From CAZLLV01 sp964560325 (lineage in GTDB: Bacteria > Acidobacteriota > Thermoanaerobaculia > Multivoradales > DATKCC01), in the NCBI GenBank assembly GCA_964560325.1, contig CAZLLV010000327.1, positions 1 to 6,837 on the forward strand: 6,837 nucleotides of DNA, written 5' to 3'. The translations under genes were made by a program, and so were the position numbers. Numbering within the stretch: the first letter of the stretch is position 1; each line of letters starts with the position of its first letter. This document shows, in pieces, positions 1 through 5,580 of this stretch. Under the pieces are notes generated by a model. It saw only the letters and a list, made by a program, of their open reading frames with translations. It did no database searches and was not told where the DNA came from.

Positions 1-739
1 GGGCGAGGCCGTGCTCGTCGGTCGTGACGCTGGCGAGCTCGCTGCGGGCGGAGCGGGGGGCGGTGAGCACGGAGCCGATCCAGCGCACCGTCGCCCCCGG
101 GAGCGAGCGGCGGTGGACGTCCGAGCCGGCGCGCACGACCGCCGACCAGCCGGTACGCGGCGTGTAGCGGACACGGCCGGAGCCGCCCGGCGGCAGGTCG
201 AGGCGGTGGAGGTCGGGAGCGCCGGCCGGGTCGGCCGAGAGGTCGGTGAGCGCGAGCACCGTGGCACCCGAGGGGACGAGCAGCTCACGGCCGGGGTCGA
301 TCACCCGCAGCCTGTCGAGCGGCACCTCGAAACTCCGGTCGCTCGCGCGGTAGACGGCGAGGGCACCGCCGGCGGGCAGGTCCTCGACCGTCAGCGCGGC
401 CTTGCGGGGGACGACGACCGGGCCGGTCGGGCGCTCGGCGGCGGGCTCCTCGCGATCGATCCAGACCGGCCCGTGGCCCGGGCCGGCCGCCCACAGCCCG
501 GTCGCCCCGGCCGGCCAGCGCGCCTCCTCGCCCGGCGGCAGGGCGCGGCAGCTTCGGTCGCCCGCGACCTGGAAGCAGACGTCGAGCGCGGGCACCGGGG
601 CCCCGAGATCGTCGACGAAGCGGAGCAGCTCCGGCTCGGCGCGCGCGGGCGAGGCGAGACCGGCGAGCACCGCCAGCGCGAGGGCGGCGACCGTACGGGA
701 GGCGCCGGATCGTCCGATGGTCGGCTCGTGGTGGATCAC
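1..739 (-). CDS. Secreted protein with carboxypeptidase-regulatory-like segments, C-terminus beyond window
   Basis: Reading the minus strand from a GTG at 739 gives 246 uninterrupted codons to the left edge, so the gene is partial. The N-terminus is a convincing Sec signal peptide: Arg at 10 and 15, a hydrophobic core at about 16-29, and a likely cleavage site SPARA|EPE after residue 34. The mature part begins LRFVDDLGAPVPALDVCF and contains Cys55 and Cys64, which could form a disulfide. Near residues 215-246 a segment (GATVRWIGS, then TTDEHGLA) looks like a carboxypeptidase-regulatory/Ig-like beta-sandwich repeat, as found in large surface or periplasmic proteins. It is divergent from the YVTN gene, with 81 bp between starts. 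No strong Shine-Dalgarno precedes the GTG, and no better in-frame start lies just upstream. The plus-strand frame open across this region has an Arg/Gly/Ala-rich, shadow-like composition. The family assignment is tentative; the reality of the gene rests on the signal peptide and natural composition. Confidence 0.72.
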   Translation of the reverse strand, partial: MIHHEPTIGRSGASRTVAALALAVLAGLASPARAEPELLRFVDDLGAPVPALDVCFQVAGDRSCRALPPGEEARWPAGATGLWAAGPGHGPVWIDREEPAAERPTGPVVVPRKAALTVEDLPAGGALAVYRASDRSFEVPLDRLRVIDPGRELLVPSGATVLALTDLSADPAGAPDLHRLDLPPGGSGRVRYTPRTGWSAVVRAGSDVHRRSLPGATVRWIGSVLTAPRSARSELASVTTDEHGLA

Positions 740-820
740 GGTGGGCGAGAGGATAGCTCGGAGCTCCTGCTGCGCTCGGGGATGCTCGGCGGAAGGCGGT
801 GGCGCTACACTGCCCGCATC
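740..820. promoter_or_regulatory. Divergent intergenic promoter region
   Basis: This 81-bp gap separates two divergently transcribed exported-protein genes. On the plus strand TACACT at 806-811 fits a -10 hexamer (TAnnnT) and would place the transcript start at about 818-821, on or next to the ATG. The -35 at the matching distance (TGCTCG, 783-788) is weak. No clear minus-strand promoter was seen. The -10 is suggestive only. Confidence 0.35.
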
Positions 821-1927
821 ATGGACTCCGACATCCTCTCCCTCTCCCACCCGATCGCCGCCCTGTCCGTCCTGGCGGGGCTCTTCCTGTTCTCCGCGGT
901 CCCCGCCGCGCGCGCCGCCGAGGGCGGCTCCGGCACCCTGATCGTCGCCAACAAGGCGGAGGCGACCGTGTCGCTGATCGACCTCGGCTCGGGCGCGGTG
1001 CGGGCGACGCTGCCGACCGGCGCCGGTCCGCACGAGGTGGTGGTGTCGCCCGACGGCCGGCTCGCCGTGGTCGCGGACTACGGGGCGGGATCGCCCGGCT
1101 CCACGCTGACCGTGATCGACGTGGCGGCGGCCGAGGTGGTGCGGACGATCGACCTGGGGGAGTACCGGCGGCCGCACGGGCTCGCCTGGCTGCCCGAGCC
1201 GGCGGACGGCGGAGAGCGCACCGCCGCGCCGCTGGTGGTGACGGTCGAGGCGCAGAAGGCGGTGCTGCTGGTCGACCCGCACGAGGGCGTGGTGCGGAGC
1301 GCCATCGAGACCGGGCAGGAGGTTTCGCACATGGTGGCGGTCGCGCCCGACGGCTCGCGCGCCTTCGTCGCTAACATCGGCTCCGGGACGGTCACCGCCC
1401 TCGACCTCGACAAGGGCGAGAAGATCGCCGACGTGGCGACCGGCGAGGGTGCCGAGGGCGTCGCGGTGTCTGCCGACGGCTCGCGGGTCTGGGTCACGAA
1501 CCGGGCCGCCGACACGGTGACGGCGGTCGACGCCGCGACCCTGGAGGTGGTGGCGACCGTCGAGCCCGGCTCCTTCCCGATCCGCGCCGAGGTCACGCCG
1601 GACGGTCGGTGGGTGCTCGTCTCGAACGCCCGCTCCGGCACGATCAGCGTGATCGACGCCCGGACGGCCGAGGTGGCGCGGACGATCGCGCTCGACGTTC
1701 CAGCCAAGGAGGGCCCGGGCCGCCTGCTCGACTTCGGTGACGAGAGCCCGGTGCCGATCGGCATCGAGATCGCGCCGGACGGCAAGCGCGCCTGGGTCGC
1801 CGCCGCCAACGGCGACGCGATCGCCGTCCTCGACCTCGAGCGGTGGGAGGCGGTCGGGACCCTCACCGCCGGCCGCGAGCCGGACGGCATGGCCTACTCG
1901 GCGCTCACGGTCGCGGCGGCCGAGTAG
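821..1927 (+). CDS. Exported YVTN-family seven-bladed beta-propeller protein
   Basis: A 368-residue protein predicted to be secreted or periplasmic. The ATG at 821 was chosen because a signal peptide follows directly: hydrophobic core at about 11-29 and cleavage after VPAARA at residue 32. Seven propeller repeats follow, each with a strand of the LIVAN or VWVTN type and then a T(V/I)xVID/ALD strand. Blade-start strands lie near residues 40, 82, 138, 171, 213, 255 and 304, and SPDGR/APDGS/SADGS/TPDGR/APDGK turns recur between blades. This is the YVTN/YNCE/Lvb-type propeller architecture. Such proteins often serve as surface or periplasmic binding scaffolds, sometimes beside cytochromes or quinohemoprotein dehydrogenases, but the substrate here is unknown. 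No catalytic motif or haem-binding CxxCH is present. The frame stays open upstream to position 11, but that extension lacks protein-like composition and overlaps the real minus-strand gene. The stop lies 3 bp from the convergent transglutaminase gene's stop. Confidence 0.9.
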   Translation: MDSDILSLSHPIAALSVLAGLFLFSAVPAARAAEGGSGTLIVANKAEATVSLIDLGSGAVRATLPTGAGPHEVVVSPDGRLAVVADYGAGSPGSTLTVIDVAAAEVVRTIDLGEYRRPHGLAWLPEPADGGERTAAPLVVTVEAQKAVLLVDPHEGVVRSAIETGQEVSHMVAVAPDGSRAFVANIGSGTVTALDLDKGEKIADVATGEGAEGVAVSADGSRVWVTNRAADTVTAVDAATLEVVATVEPGSFPIRAEVTPDGRWVLVSNARSGTISVIDARTAEVARTIALDVPAKEGPGRLLDFGDESPVPIGIEIAPDGKRAWVAAANGDAIAVLDLERWEAVGTLTAGREPDGMAYSALTVAAAE

Positions 1928-1930
1928 CGG

Positions 1931-3691
1931 TCACGGCGGCCCGCCGCCCTCCTCTTCGGCCGCGGGCGGTGGTCGACGGGCGTCCGGCGCAGGGTCGACC
2001 TCGATGATGTCGACCCGCAGGTTGCCGAGCAGCGGCAGCATCGCCTCGAAGCCCGAACCGTGGCCGGTGCCGGCGAGGTCGGAGTGGCCGAGGGCGATGT
2101 GGGTGGCGTCGAAGCCCCACGGGAGGGTCGGATCGAGGTCGAGCCAGCGCGAGCCGCCCTCGGCGTCGACCGGATCGACCGCCGCCTGGACCCACATGTG
2201 GTAGCCGAAGACCTCCTCGGCGCCGGCGAAGCGGTCGAGGTAGACGAGGCCGGTCACGACCCGGGACGGGATCCCCGCGGCGCGCAGCAGGGCGGCGAGC
2301 AGCACGGCGTGCTCGGTGCAGTCGCCGCGCCGGGAGCGGGCGACCTCGGAGGCGGTGGCGAAGCCGGTGTCGAGATCCTTGCGCGACACGTAGCCGTGGA
2401 CGAAGCGTTCGAGCCGTCGGGCGCTCTCGGCGCCGCCGCCGGCCGTGGAGGCTCCCGGCCCGCCGTCGGCGTCGGCCGGCTCCGCGCCGTCGAGCAGGCG
2501 GCGCACCTCGGGGTCCTGGTGGTCGAGGAAGAGGGTCGCCGCGAGATGCTCCTCGGTGACCTCGTCATGCGCGGGCTCGCCGGCCCGCGCGCCGGGAGAC
2601 GGGTCGGCGTCCGGCGGTGGCCGCCGGGGAGCCGTCGCCGCGTCGGGGAGGGGGGGAGCGTCCGCGGGGTCGCGGTAGACGGTCACGCGCAGCCGCTCGG
2701 CGCCGGTGATCTCGACGCGCTGGGCGCCCCCCGAAGGGAGCGGCGGCAGCTCCCCGCCCCCCGCATCGTCATCGAGGGAGAGCTCGTAGACCGCCCGTTC
2801 CGCCTGCCGGTGGCCGGGGATCGGCCGGCTCGGGCGCACCAGCGTGCGGACCACCACCTCCGGCTCCCGACCGTTCTCCGCCGCGGCGTCCAGAGCGGCG
2901 ACGACCGACTCGCGGTCGCTCCGCCGGGTGGTCGCCTCGAGGCCGAAGAGCTCGGCCGAGCTGCGGACGAGGCCGCCCTCGGCGTCGAGCTCGACGACGG
3001 TGGGCACGCCGGGCGCGCCGCTCGTCTCCTCGCGCCAGCGGAAGACGGCGCCCTCTCCCGCGGCCGGCGGCGCGGCTTCGCCCAGCCGGGTGCGGGTGGT
3101 GGTCACCGGCTCCGGCCCCTCCAGCGGGTCGACCGCGCGCAGCGTGTACCGCCGATCGCCGGCGGCGTGGTGCGCGGCGGCGGCACGCCGTGCGGCCGCC
3201 GGGGTCAGCCACTCGCCTTCGGGCGCGGGCAGGATCTCCCGGCGCTCGCGGCCGGCCTGGACGCTCACCGCTTCGATGCCCCGGAGTCCCTCGCCGCTCC
3301 CGCCCGCGAGGTAGCGGTAGATCGTCTCCACCGGCTCGCTGCCGAGGGTCTGCCGGGTCCGGAGCTCGAGCGGCCGGCCGTCGGCGGTCTCCTCGAAGCG
3401 GCCCCCGAGCGACACCTCGACGGTGCTCTCGCCGCGCGCCAGGCGCACGGTCGCCTCCTCCTCGGTGACCACCCGGCCGCCCTCGCGCCACCACCGCTCC
3501 ATCGACCAGCCGGCGGGCCGGCCGTCGAGCTCGAGGACGTACCAGCGCTCGTCGACGGCCGGCGCCGCCGGTGCCTCCGGGGCGGCGGCGAGGGGGAGGC
3601 TCGATAGCGCGCCGGCGAGCAGCGCCGTGAGGGCGAGCGCCCCGCGCGACAGGCTCCCGGGACGGCGGCTCGGAGTGGATGAACGTGTCAT
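1931..3691 (-). CDS. Exported transglutaminase-like (papain-fold) protein
   Basis: A 586-residue protein starting at an ATG at 3691. The frame is open further upstream, but this ATG is followed at once by a signal peptide: Arg at 3, 9, 10 and 16, a hydrophobic stretch at about 18-36, and probable cleavage near PLAAA|PEA. There is no lipobox Cys. Residues about 45-330 form a beta-rich N-terminal region opening with WYVLELDGRPAGW, as in other bacterial proteins that carry a lid-like domain before a transglutaminase core. Low-complexity Pro/Gly/Asp-rich linkers follow. The core carries the expected triad: Cys458 in RRGDCTEHAVLLAALLRAAG, His498 in GYHMWVQA, and Asp in WLDLDPT (D518 or D520). The family includes proteases, peptidoglycan-linked enzymes and cross-linkers; the substrate here cannot be told. 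No clear Shine-Dalgarno is seen. It is divergent from arsR and convergent with the YVTN gene. Confidence 0.9.
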   Translation of the reverse strand: MTRSSTPSRRPGSLSRGALALTALLAGALSSLPLAAAPEAPAAPAVDERWYVLELDGRPAGWSMERWWREGGRVVTEEEATVRLARGESTVEVSLGGRFEETADGRPLELRTRQTLGSEPVETIYRYLAGGSGEGLRGIEAVSVQAGRERREILPAPEGEWLTPAAARRAAAAHHAAGDRRYTLRAVDPLEGPEPVTTTRTRLGEAAPPAAGEGAVFRWREETSGAPGVPTVVELDAEGGLVRSSAELFGLEATTRRSDRESVVAALDAAAENGREPEVVVRTLVRPSRPIPGHRQAERAVYELSLDDDAGGGELPPLPSGGAQRVEITGAERLRVTVYRDPADAPPLPDAATAPRRPPPDADPSPGARAGEPAHDEVTEEHLAATLFLDHQDPEVRRLLDGAEPADADGGPGASTAGGGAESARRLERFVHGYVSRKDLDTGFATASEVARSRRGDCTEHAVLLAALLRAAGIPSRVVTGLVYLDRFAGAEEVFGYHMWVQAAVDPVDAEGGSRWLDLDPTLPWGFDATHIALGHSDLAGTGHGSGFEAMLPLLGNLRVDIIEVDPAPDARRPPPAAEEEGGGPP

Positions 3692-3833
3692 GGTGCGCTG
3701 GAATGATGACGGGCGGCGCGAAGTTGTGTATCCTCGACGGGCGCGAATCTTCTTCCCTTGGTAGTTGAGTTTTTTCTCCCTCCGCGAATGCGACTTTACA
3801 GGAGGGTCCGGGACGAGTCCGGCCACGGCCGGT

Positions 3834-3863
3834 GAAACAAGTCTTGGTGAAAGTCCGTATAAT
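3834..3863 (+). promoter_or_regulatory. Candidate sigma-70-type promoter toward arsR
   Basis: A perfect TATAAT -10 lies at 3858-3863. The best -35 at acceptable spacing is GAAACA at 3834-3839 (3 of 6 matches, 18-bp spacer). The start would be near 3869-3871, just ahead of the first hairpin, leaving a leader of about 280 nt before arsR. Two copies of GGTGAAA, at 3831 and 3846, and a CAAG-T-CTTG inverted repeat at 3838-3846 sit in the -35/spacer zone and may be factor sites. The reverse strand reads TATTAT over nearly the same bases, so it may fire both ways. Confidence 0.5.
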
Positions 3864-3864
3864 A
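3859..3864 (-). promoter_or_regulatory. Candidate -10 toward the transglutaminase gene
   Basis: On the minus strand the bases read TATTAT, 5 of 6 matches to the -10 consensus, overlapping the plus-strand TATAAT by five bases. The hexamer 17 bp upstream (TCGTCT) is a poor -35. The transcript would carry a leader of about 160 nt before the ATG at 3691. Confidence 0.3.
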
Positions 3865-3871
3865 GGATTCG

Positions 3872-3901
3872 CTCGTCTTTGAGACGAGGGGGCAAAGCCC
3901 C
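3872..3901 (+). other. Tandem perfect hairpins at the likely start of the arsR leader
   Basis: Two adjacent stems are visible: a 7-bp stem CTCGTCT/AGACGAG with loop TTG (3872-3888), then a 5-bp stem GGGGC/GCCCC with loop AAA (3889-3901). They begin within a few bases of the start predicted from the TATAAT box. There is no T-run after them, so they are not an intrinsic terminator. Protection of the transcript's 5' end or a binding site is possible, but function is unknown. Confidence 0.45.
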
Positions 3902-4061
3902 TCCAGGTCGCCGGCCTGGCCCTCGCCGACCCCGGGCGGCTTCCGGAAGGCGGCGAGAGCGGTGCATCGCACCCGACCACGATTTCGATGGGGGTGGATG
4001 TAGACAGGCTGGGCGATCGAGGACTGTAGGACAAGCATGCTGCCTACCGGCAAGCCCGCGG

Positions 4062-4095
4062 GTCCGTCTCCAGGCCGATTCGGCCGGAGCGGGAC
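4062..4095 (+). other. Extended stem-loop in the arsR leader
   Basis: CTCC-A-GGCCG pairs with CGGCC-GGAG around an ATT loop: nine pairs with one bulged A (4068-4089). After a 2x2 internal loop, a further GTCC/GGAC helix extends the structure to 4062-4095. It ends 53 nt before the arsR ATG and has no T-run, so it is a leader structure rather than a terminator, if it is functional at all. Confidence 0.35.
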
Positions 4096-4148
4096 GCCGG
4101 CGAGACGCGGCGGCGACACAGAGGTTCTCTTCAGACTGGAGGAAGCAC

Positions 4149-4478
4149 ATGAAGGCAAGATCCACGAGTGCAGGCGACGTCGGTGACATCCGCACCATCC
4201 TCGAGAGCTCCCCGGACCTGGACGGTGCGGCCGAGCTCCTCAACCTGGCCGGCAACTCCACCCGTCTCAAGCTGCTCTACCTGCTCGAGAACGCCAAGGA
4301 GATGTGCGTGTGCGACCTGGCGGAGATGCTCGGCGTCTCCGTGTCCGCGGTGTCGCAGCACCTCGCCAAGCTGCGGGCCTACCAGCTCGTCGCCCCGCGT
4401 CGTGACGCCCAGACGATCTACTACCGTCTCACCGAGCACAAGTTCAACGACAAGCTGCGCCAGAACTTCTTCAACTGA
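4149..4478 (+). CDS. ArsR/SmtB-family metal(loid)-responsive repressor
   Basis: A 109-residue winged-helix transcriptional regulator, the usual length for the family. The start is set by GGAGGA at 4138-4143 ahead of the ATG at 4149; the upstream open frame has no protein character. It begins with a short N-terminal helix, then LNLAGNSTRLKLLYLLE. Next is the helix with EMCVCDLAEML (Cys53 and Cys55), followed by the recognition helix SVSAVSQHLAKLRAYQLV and the wing (RRDAQTIYYRL). In ArsR and CadC the ELCVCDL motif at this place supplies thiol ligands for As(III)/Sb(III) or Cd/Pb, so a thiolate site is likely. There is no Cys in the first 52 residues, so a CadC-like N-terminal ligand is absent. 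Apo-repressor would bind the operator and metal would release it. No efflux pump, arsenate reductase or metallothionein is adjacent, so the target is unknown; autoregulation is likely by family habit. It is monocistronic, closed by the terminator at 4500. Confidence 0.9.
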   Translation: MKARSTSAGDVGDIRTILESSPDLDGAAELLNLAGNSTRLKLLYLLENAKEMCVCDLAEMLGVSVSAVSQHLAKLRAYQLVAPRRDAQTIYYRLTEHKFNDKLRQNFFN

Positions 4479-4499
4479 CGCACGGCTTGCGAGACATCG

Positions 4500-4535
4500 A
4501 CGGCGGTGGGCCCCTCCGGGCTCGCCGCCGTTTTT
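4500..4535 (+). terminator. Strong intrinsic terminator after arsR
   Basis: A 14-bp stem, including two G-T wobbles, closes on a CTCC loop: ACGGCGGTGGGCCC pairs with GGGCTCGCCGCCGT. It is followed directly by TTTTT (4531-4535). It starts 21 nt after the arsR stop and separates arsR from the next gene. Confidence 0.9.
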
Positions 4536-4563
4536 GCGTTTTCGGAGCCCGCCGGGCGTTCCG

Positions 4564-4593
4564 CTGCCACCCGTCCCGGACATCCTGTACAAT
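4564..4593 (+). promoter_or_regulatory. Candidate promoter for the UPF0173 hydrolase gene
   Basis: TACAAT at 4588-4593 (5 of 6 matches to the -10) is preceded by CTGCCA at 4564-4569 (4 of 6 to the -35) with an 18-bp spacer. It lies just after the arsR terminator and about 83 bp before the GTG start, which fits an independent transcript with a leader of about 77 nt. Confidence 0.55.
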
Positions 4594-4664
4594 GGCGGGC
4601 CTCGATCGACGTCGCCAGCGAGCTCGTCCGTCATCCGTCCGACCGAGCGGTCCCACGGGACCGT

Positions 4665-4674
4665 GGAAGAGGAG
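4665..4674 (+). promoter_or_regulatory. Shine-Dalgarno of the hydrolase gene
   Basis: The purine run GGAAGAGGAG sits just before the GTG at 4677. Its GGAAG part is spaced about 7 nt from the start; the GGAG part would be only 2 nt away. It supports the GTG over the much longer upstream reading of the same frame, which would run through the terminator and promoter. Confidence 0.65.
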
Positions 4675-4676
4675 CC

Positions 4677-5399
4677 GTGAACATCAGCGAACACCCCCGC
4701 CCCCGATTCACCTACCTGGGCCACGCCACCGTCCGGTGCGATCTGCCCGGCGGTGAAGTGATCCTCGTCGACCCCTGGGTCGCCGGCAACCCCTCCTGCC
4801 CCGACGAGCTCGAGAGCTTCGACCGACTCGACGCGGTGCTGATCACCCACGCCCACTTCGACCACATCGGCGACGCCGTCGCGCTGTGCAAGAAGCACCG
4901 GCCGGGCAAGGTGGTGGCGAACTTCGAGATCTGCCACTGGCTCGAATCGAAGGGTGTGGAGAACTGCTCGGCGATGAACCTGGGCGGGTCGCAGGAGGTG
5001 CTGGGTTGCAAGGTGTCGATGGTCCGAGCGGACCACTCCTGCGGCATCACGGACGGCGACCGGATCGTCTACGGCGGCACCGCCGCCGGCTACGTGGTGC
5101 GGCTGCCGGAGGGCTACACCTTCTACCACGCGGGCGACACGGCGCTCTTCTCCGACATGCAGCTCATCGCCGAGATTCACCGGCCGGAGCTGGCGTTCGT
5201 GCCGATCGGCGACCTGTTCACGATGGACCCGCTCCAGGCGGCGCGCGCCTGCCGGCTGCTCGGCGTGCGCGAGGCGATCCCGATCCACTGGGGAACGTTC
5301 CCGCCGCTGACCGGCACCCCTCAGGACTTCGAGAAGGCCTGCGGGGACCTGGGCAACAACTGCACCGTGGTCACGCTGAAGCCCGGCGAGAGCCACTGA
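4677..5399 (+). CDS. UPF0173-family metal-dependent hydrolase (metallo-beta-lactamase fold)
   Basis: A 240-residue cytoplasmic protein close to the family's usual length (about 225-240; Bacillus YtkL is a member). The GTG at 4677 is chosen because homology begins at FTYLGHATV and a Shine-Dalgarno precedes it. Metal-site motifs appear in order: GHAT with His16, THAHFDHIGD at 57-66 (H58, H60, D62, H63), RADHSCG with His120, HAGDTALF at 151-158 (Asp154), and IPIHWGTF with His204. All the ligands of a binuclear zinc-type site are therefore present. The physiological substrate of UPF0173 proteins is not established; the fold hydrolyses esters, lactones, phosphodiesters or similar bonds. There is no signal peptide. 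It has its own likely promoter and stands 181 bp upstream of infC on the same strand, so read-through into infC is possible; no terminator separates them. Confidence 0.92.
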   Translation: MNISEHPRPRFTYLGHATVRCDLPGGEVILVDPWVAGNPSCPDELESFDRLDAVLITHAHFDHIGDAVALCKKHRPGKVVANFEICHWLESKGVENCSAMNLGGSQEVLGCKVSMVRADHSCGITDGDRIVYGGTAAGYVVRLPEGYTFYHAGDTALFSDMQLIAEIHRPELAFVPIGDLFTMDPLQAARACRLLGVREAIPIHWGTFPPLTGTPQDFEKACGDLGNNCTVVTLKPGESH

Positions 5400-5525
5400 C
5401 GGTTCGATGGCCTCGCCACCGGATCGACCCCTCATCACCCATGTATCGGCGGGACCGGCCGTCCCGGGACTCCTTCCCGGCGGCACGGGACCCGCATCCC
5501 GAGAACTTCGGCTCGCCGGAGGGCC

Positions 5526-5546
5526 GCGCGCGGAGAGGCCGCGCGC
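5526..5546 (+). other. GC-only hairpin in the infC leader
   Basis: GCGCGCGG (5526-5533) pairs perfectly with CCGCGCGC (5539-5546) around an AGAGG loop, giving eight G-C pairs. It sits 21 nt before the Shine-Dalgarno of infC. No T-run follows, so it is not a standard intrinsic terminator. It could influence infC translation or mRNA stability. The rest of the 181-bp gap (5400-5580) shows another short stem, GGGAC/GTCCC at 5451-5465, but no convincing promoter. Confidence 0.4.
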
Positions 5547-5567
5547 CGGAGCCTCCACGGAGCCTTG

Positions 5568-5574
5568 AAAGGAG
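5568..5574 (+). promoter_or_regulatory. Shine-Dalgarno that fixes the infC start
   Basis: AAAGGAG lies 6 nt before the ATC at 5581, an ideal spacing. An in-frame TGA at 5566-5568 lies just upstream, so translation cannot begin earlier. The first ordinary start codon downstream is the GTG at 5683, inside the conserved N-terminal domain. Confidence 0.85.
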
Positions 5575-5580
5575 ACGAAG

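Larger units (their letters stand above)
3692..4148. other. 457-bp divergent intergenic region with promoter and hairpin-rich stretch
   Basis: No plausible protein is encoded here on either strand. The segment at about 3715-3880 is distinctly richer in A+T than its surroundings, with T-runs near 3770 and TATAAT at 3858-3863. From there to arsR the strand carries several short perfect stems: 3872-3888 (CTCGTCT/AGACGAG, loop TTG), 3889-3901 (GGGGC/GCCCC, loop AAA), 3903-3919 (CCAGG/CCTGG), 3961-3973 (GGTGC/GCACC) and an extended one at 4062-4095. It could be a long arsR leader, an independent small RNA, or simply GC-rich spacer. I could not match it to a known riboswitch, RNase P, tmRNA or 6S RNA. 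Confidence 0.6.

Noticed and set aside
11..820. Plus-strand open frame of 270 codons upstream of and in frame with the YVTN gene
   Set aside because: Arg/Gly/Ala-rich composition, no recognisable domain, overlaps a minus-strand gene with a clear signal peptide, and the true signal peptide begins at 821.
2060..3607. Long plus-strand open frame antisense to the transglutaminase gene
   Set aside because: Shadow of a GC-rich coding strand; the minus strand carries the full Cys-His-Asp transglutaminase core and a signal peptide.
3801..3845. Hammerhead-ribozyme-like string (GACGAGTCC, then GTGAAAC, then GTC)
   Set aside because: The essential CUGA of the core is replaced by CGGGA, and stems I and III cannot be drawn; chance similarity in GC-rich repeats.
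3831..3933. Cobalamin-riboswitch or group II intron resemblance (GGTGAAAGTCC, GGCAAAGCCCC)
   Set aside because: The downstream B12-box (GCTGNCCCGCAACTG) is missing, and no intron 5' GTGYG boundary, domain V or reverse transcriptase is seen.
3872..3933. c-di-GMP (GEMM) riboswitch, suggested by GGGGGCAAAGCCCCTCC
   Set aside because: Only the GCAAAGCC string agrees; the first conserved arm and the GGTAGGTAGCGGGGTTACC-type second arm are absent.
3765..4148. TTG-initiated N-terminal extension of ArsR by 128 residues
   Set aside because: The encoded stretch has no protein character, covers the promoter, and the strong Shine-Dalgarno at 4138 marks the ATG at 4149 giving a normal-sized ArsR.
5451..5515. 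Intrinsic terminator between the hydrolase and infC
   Set aside because: Short stems exist (GGGAC/GTCCC), but no T-run follows any of them.
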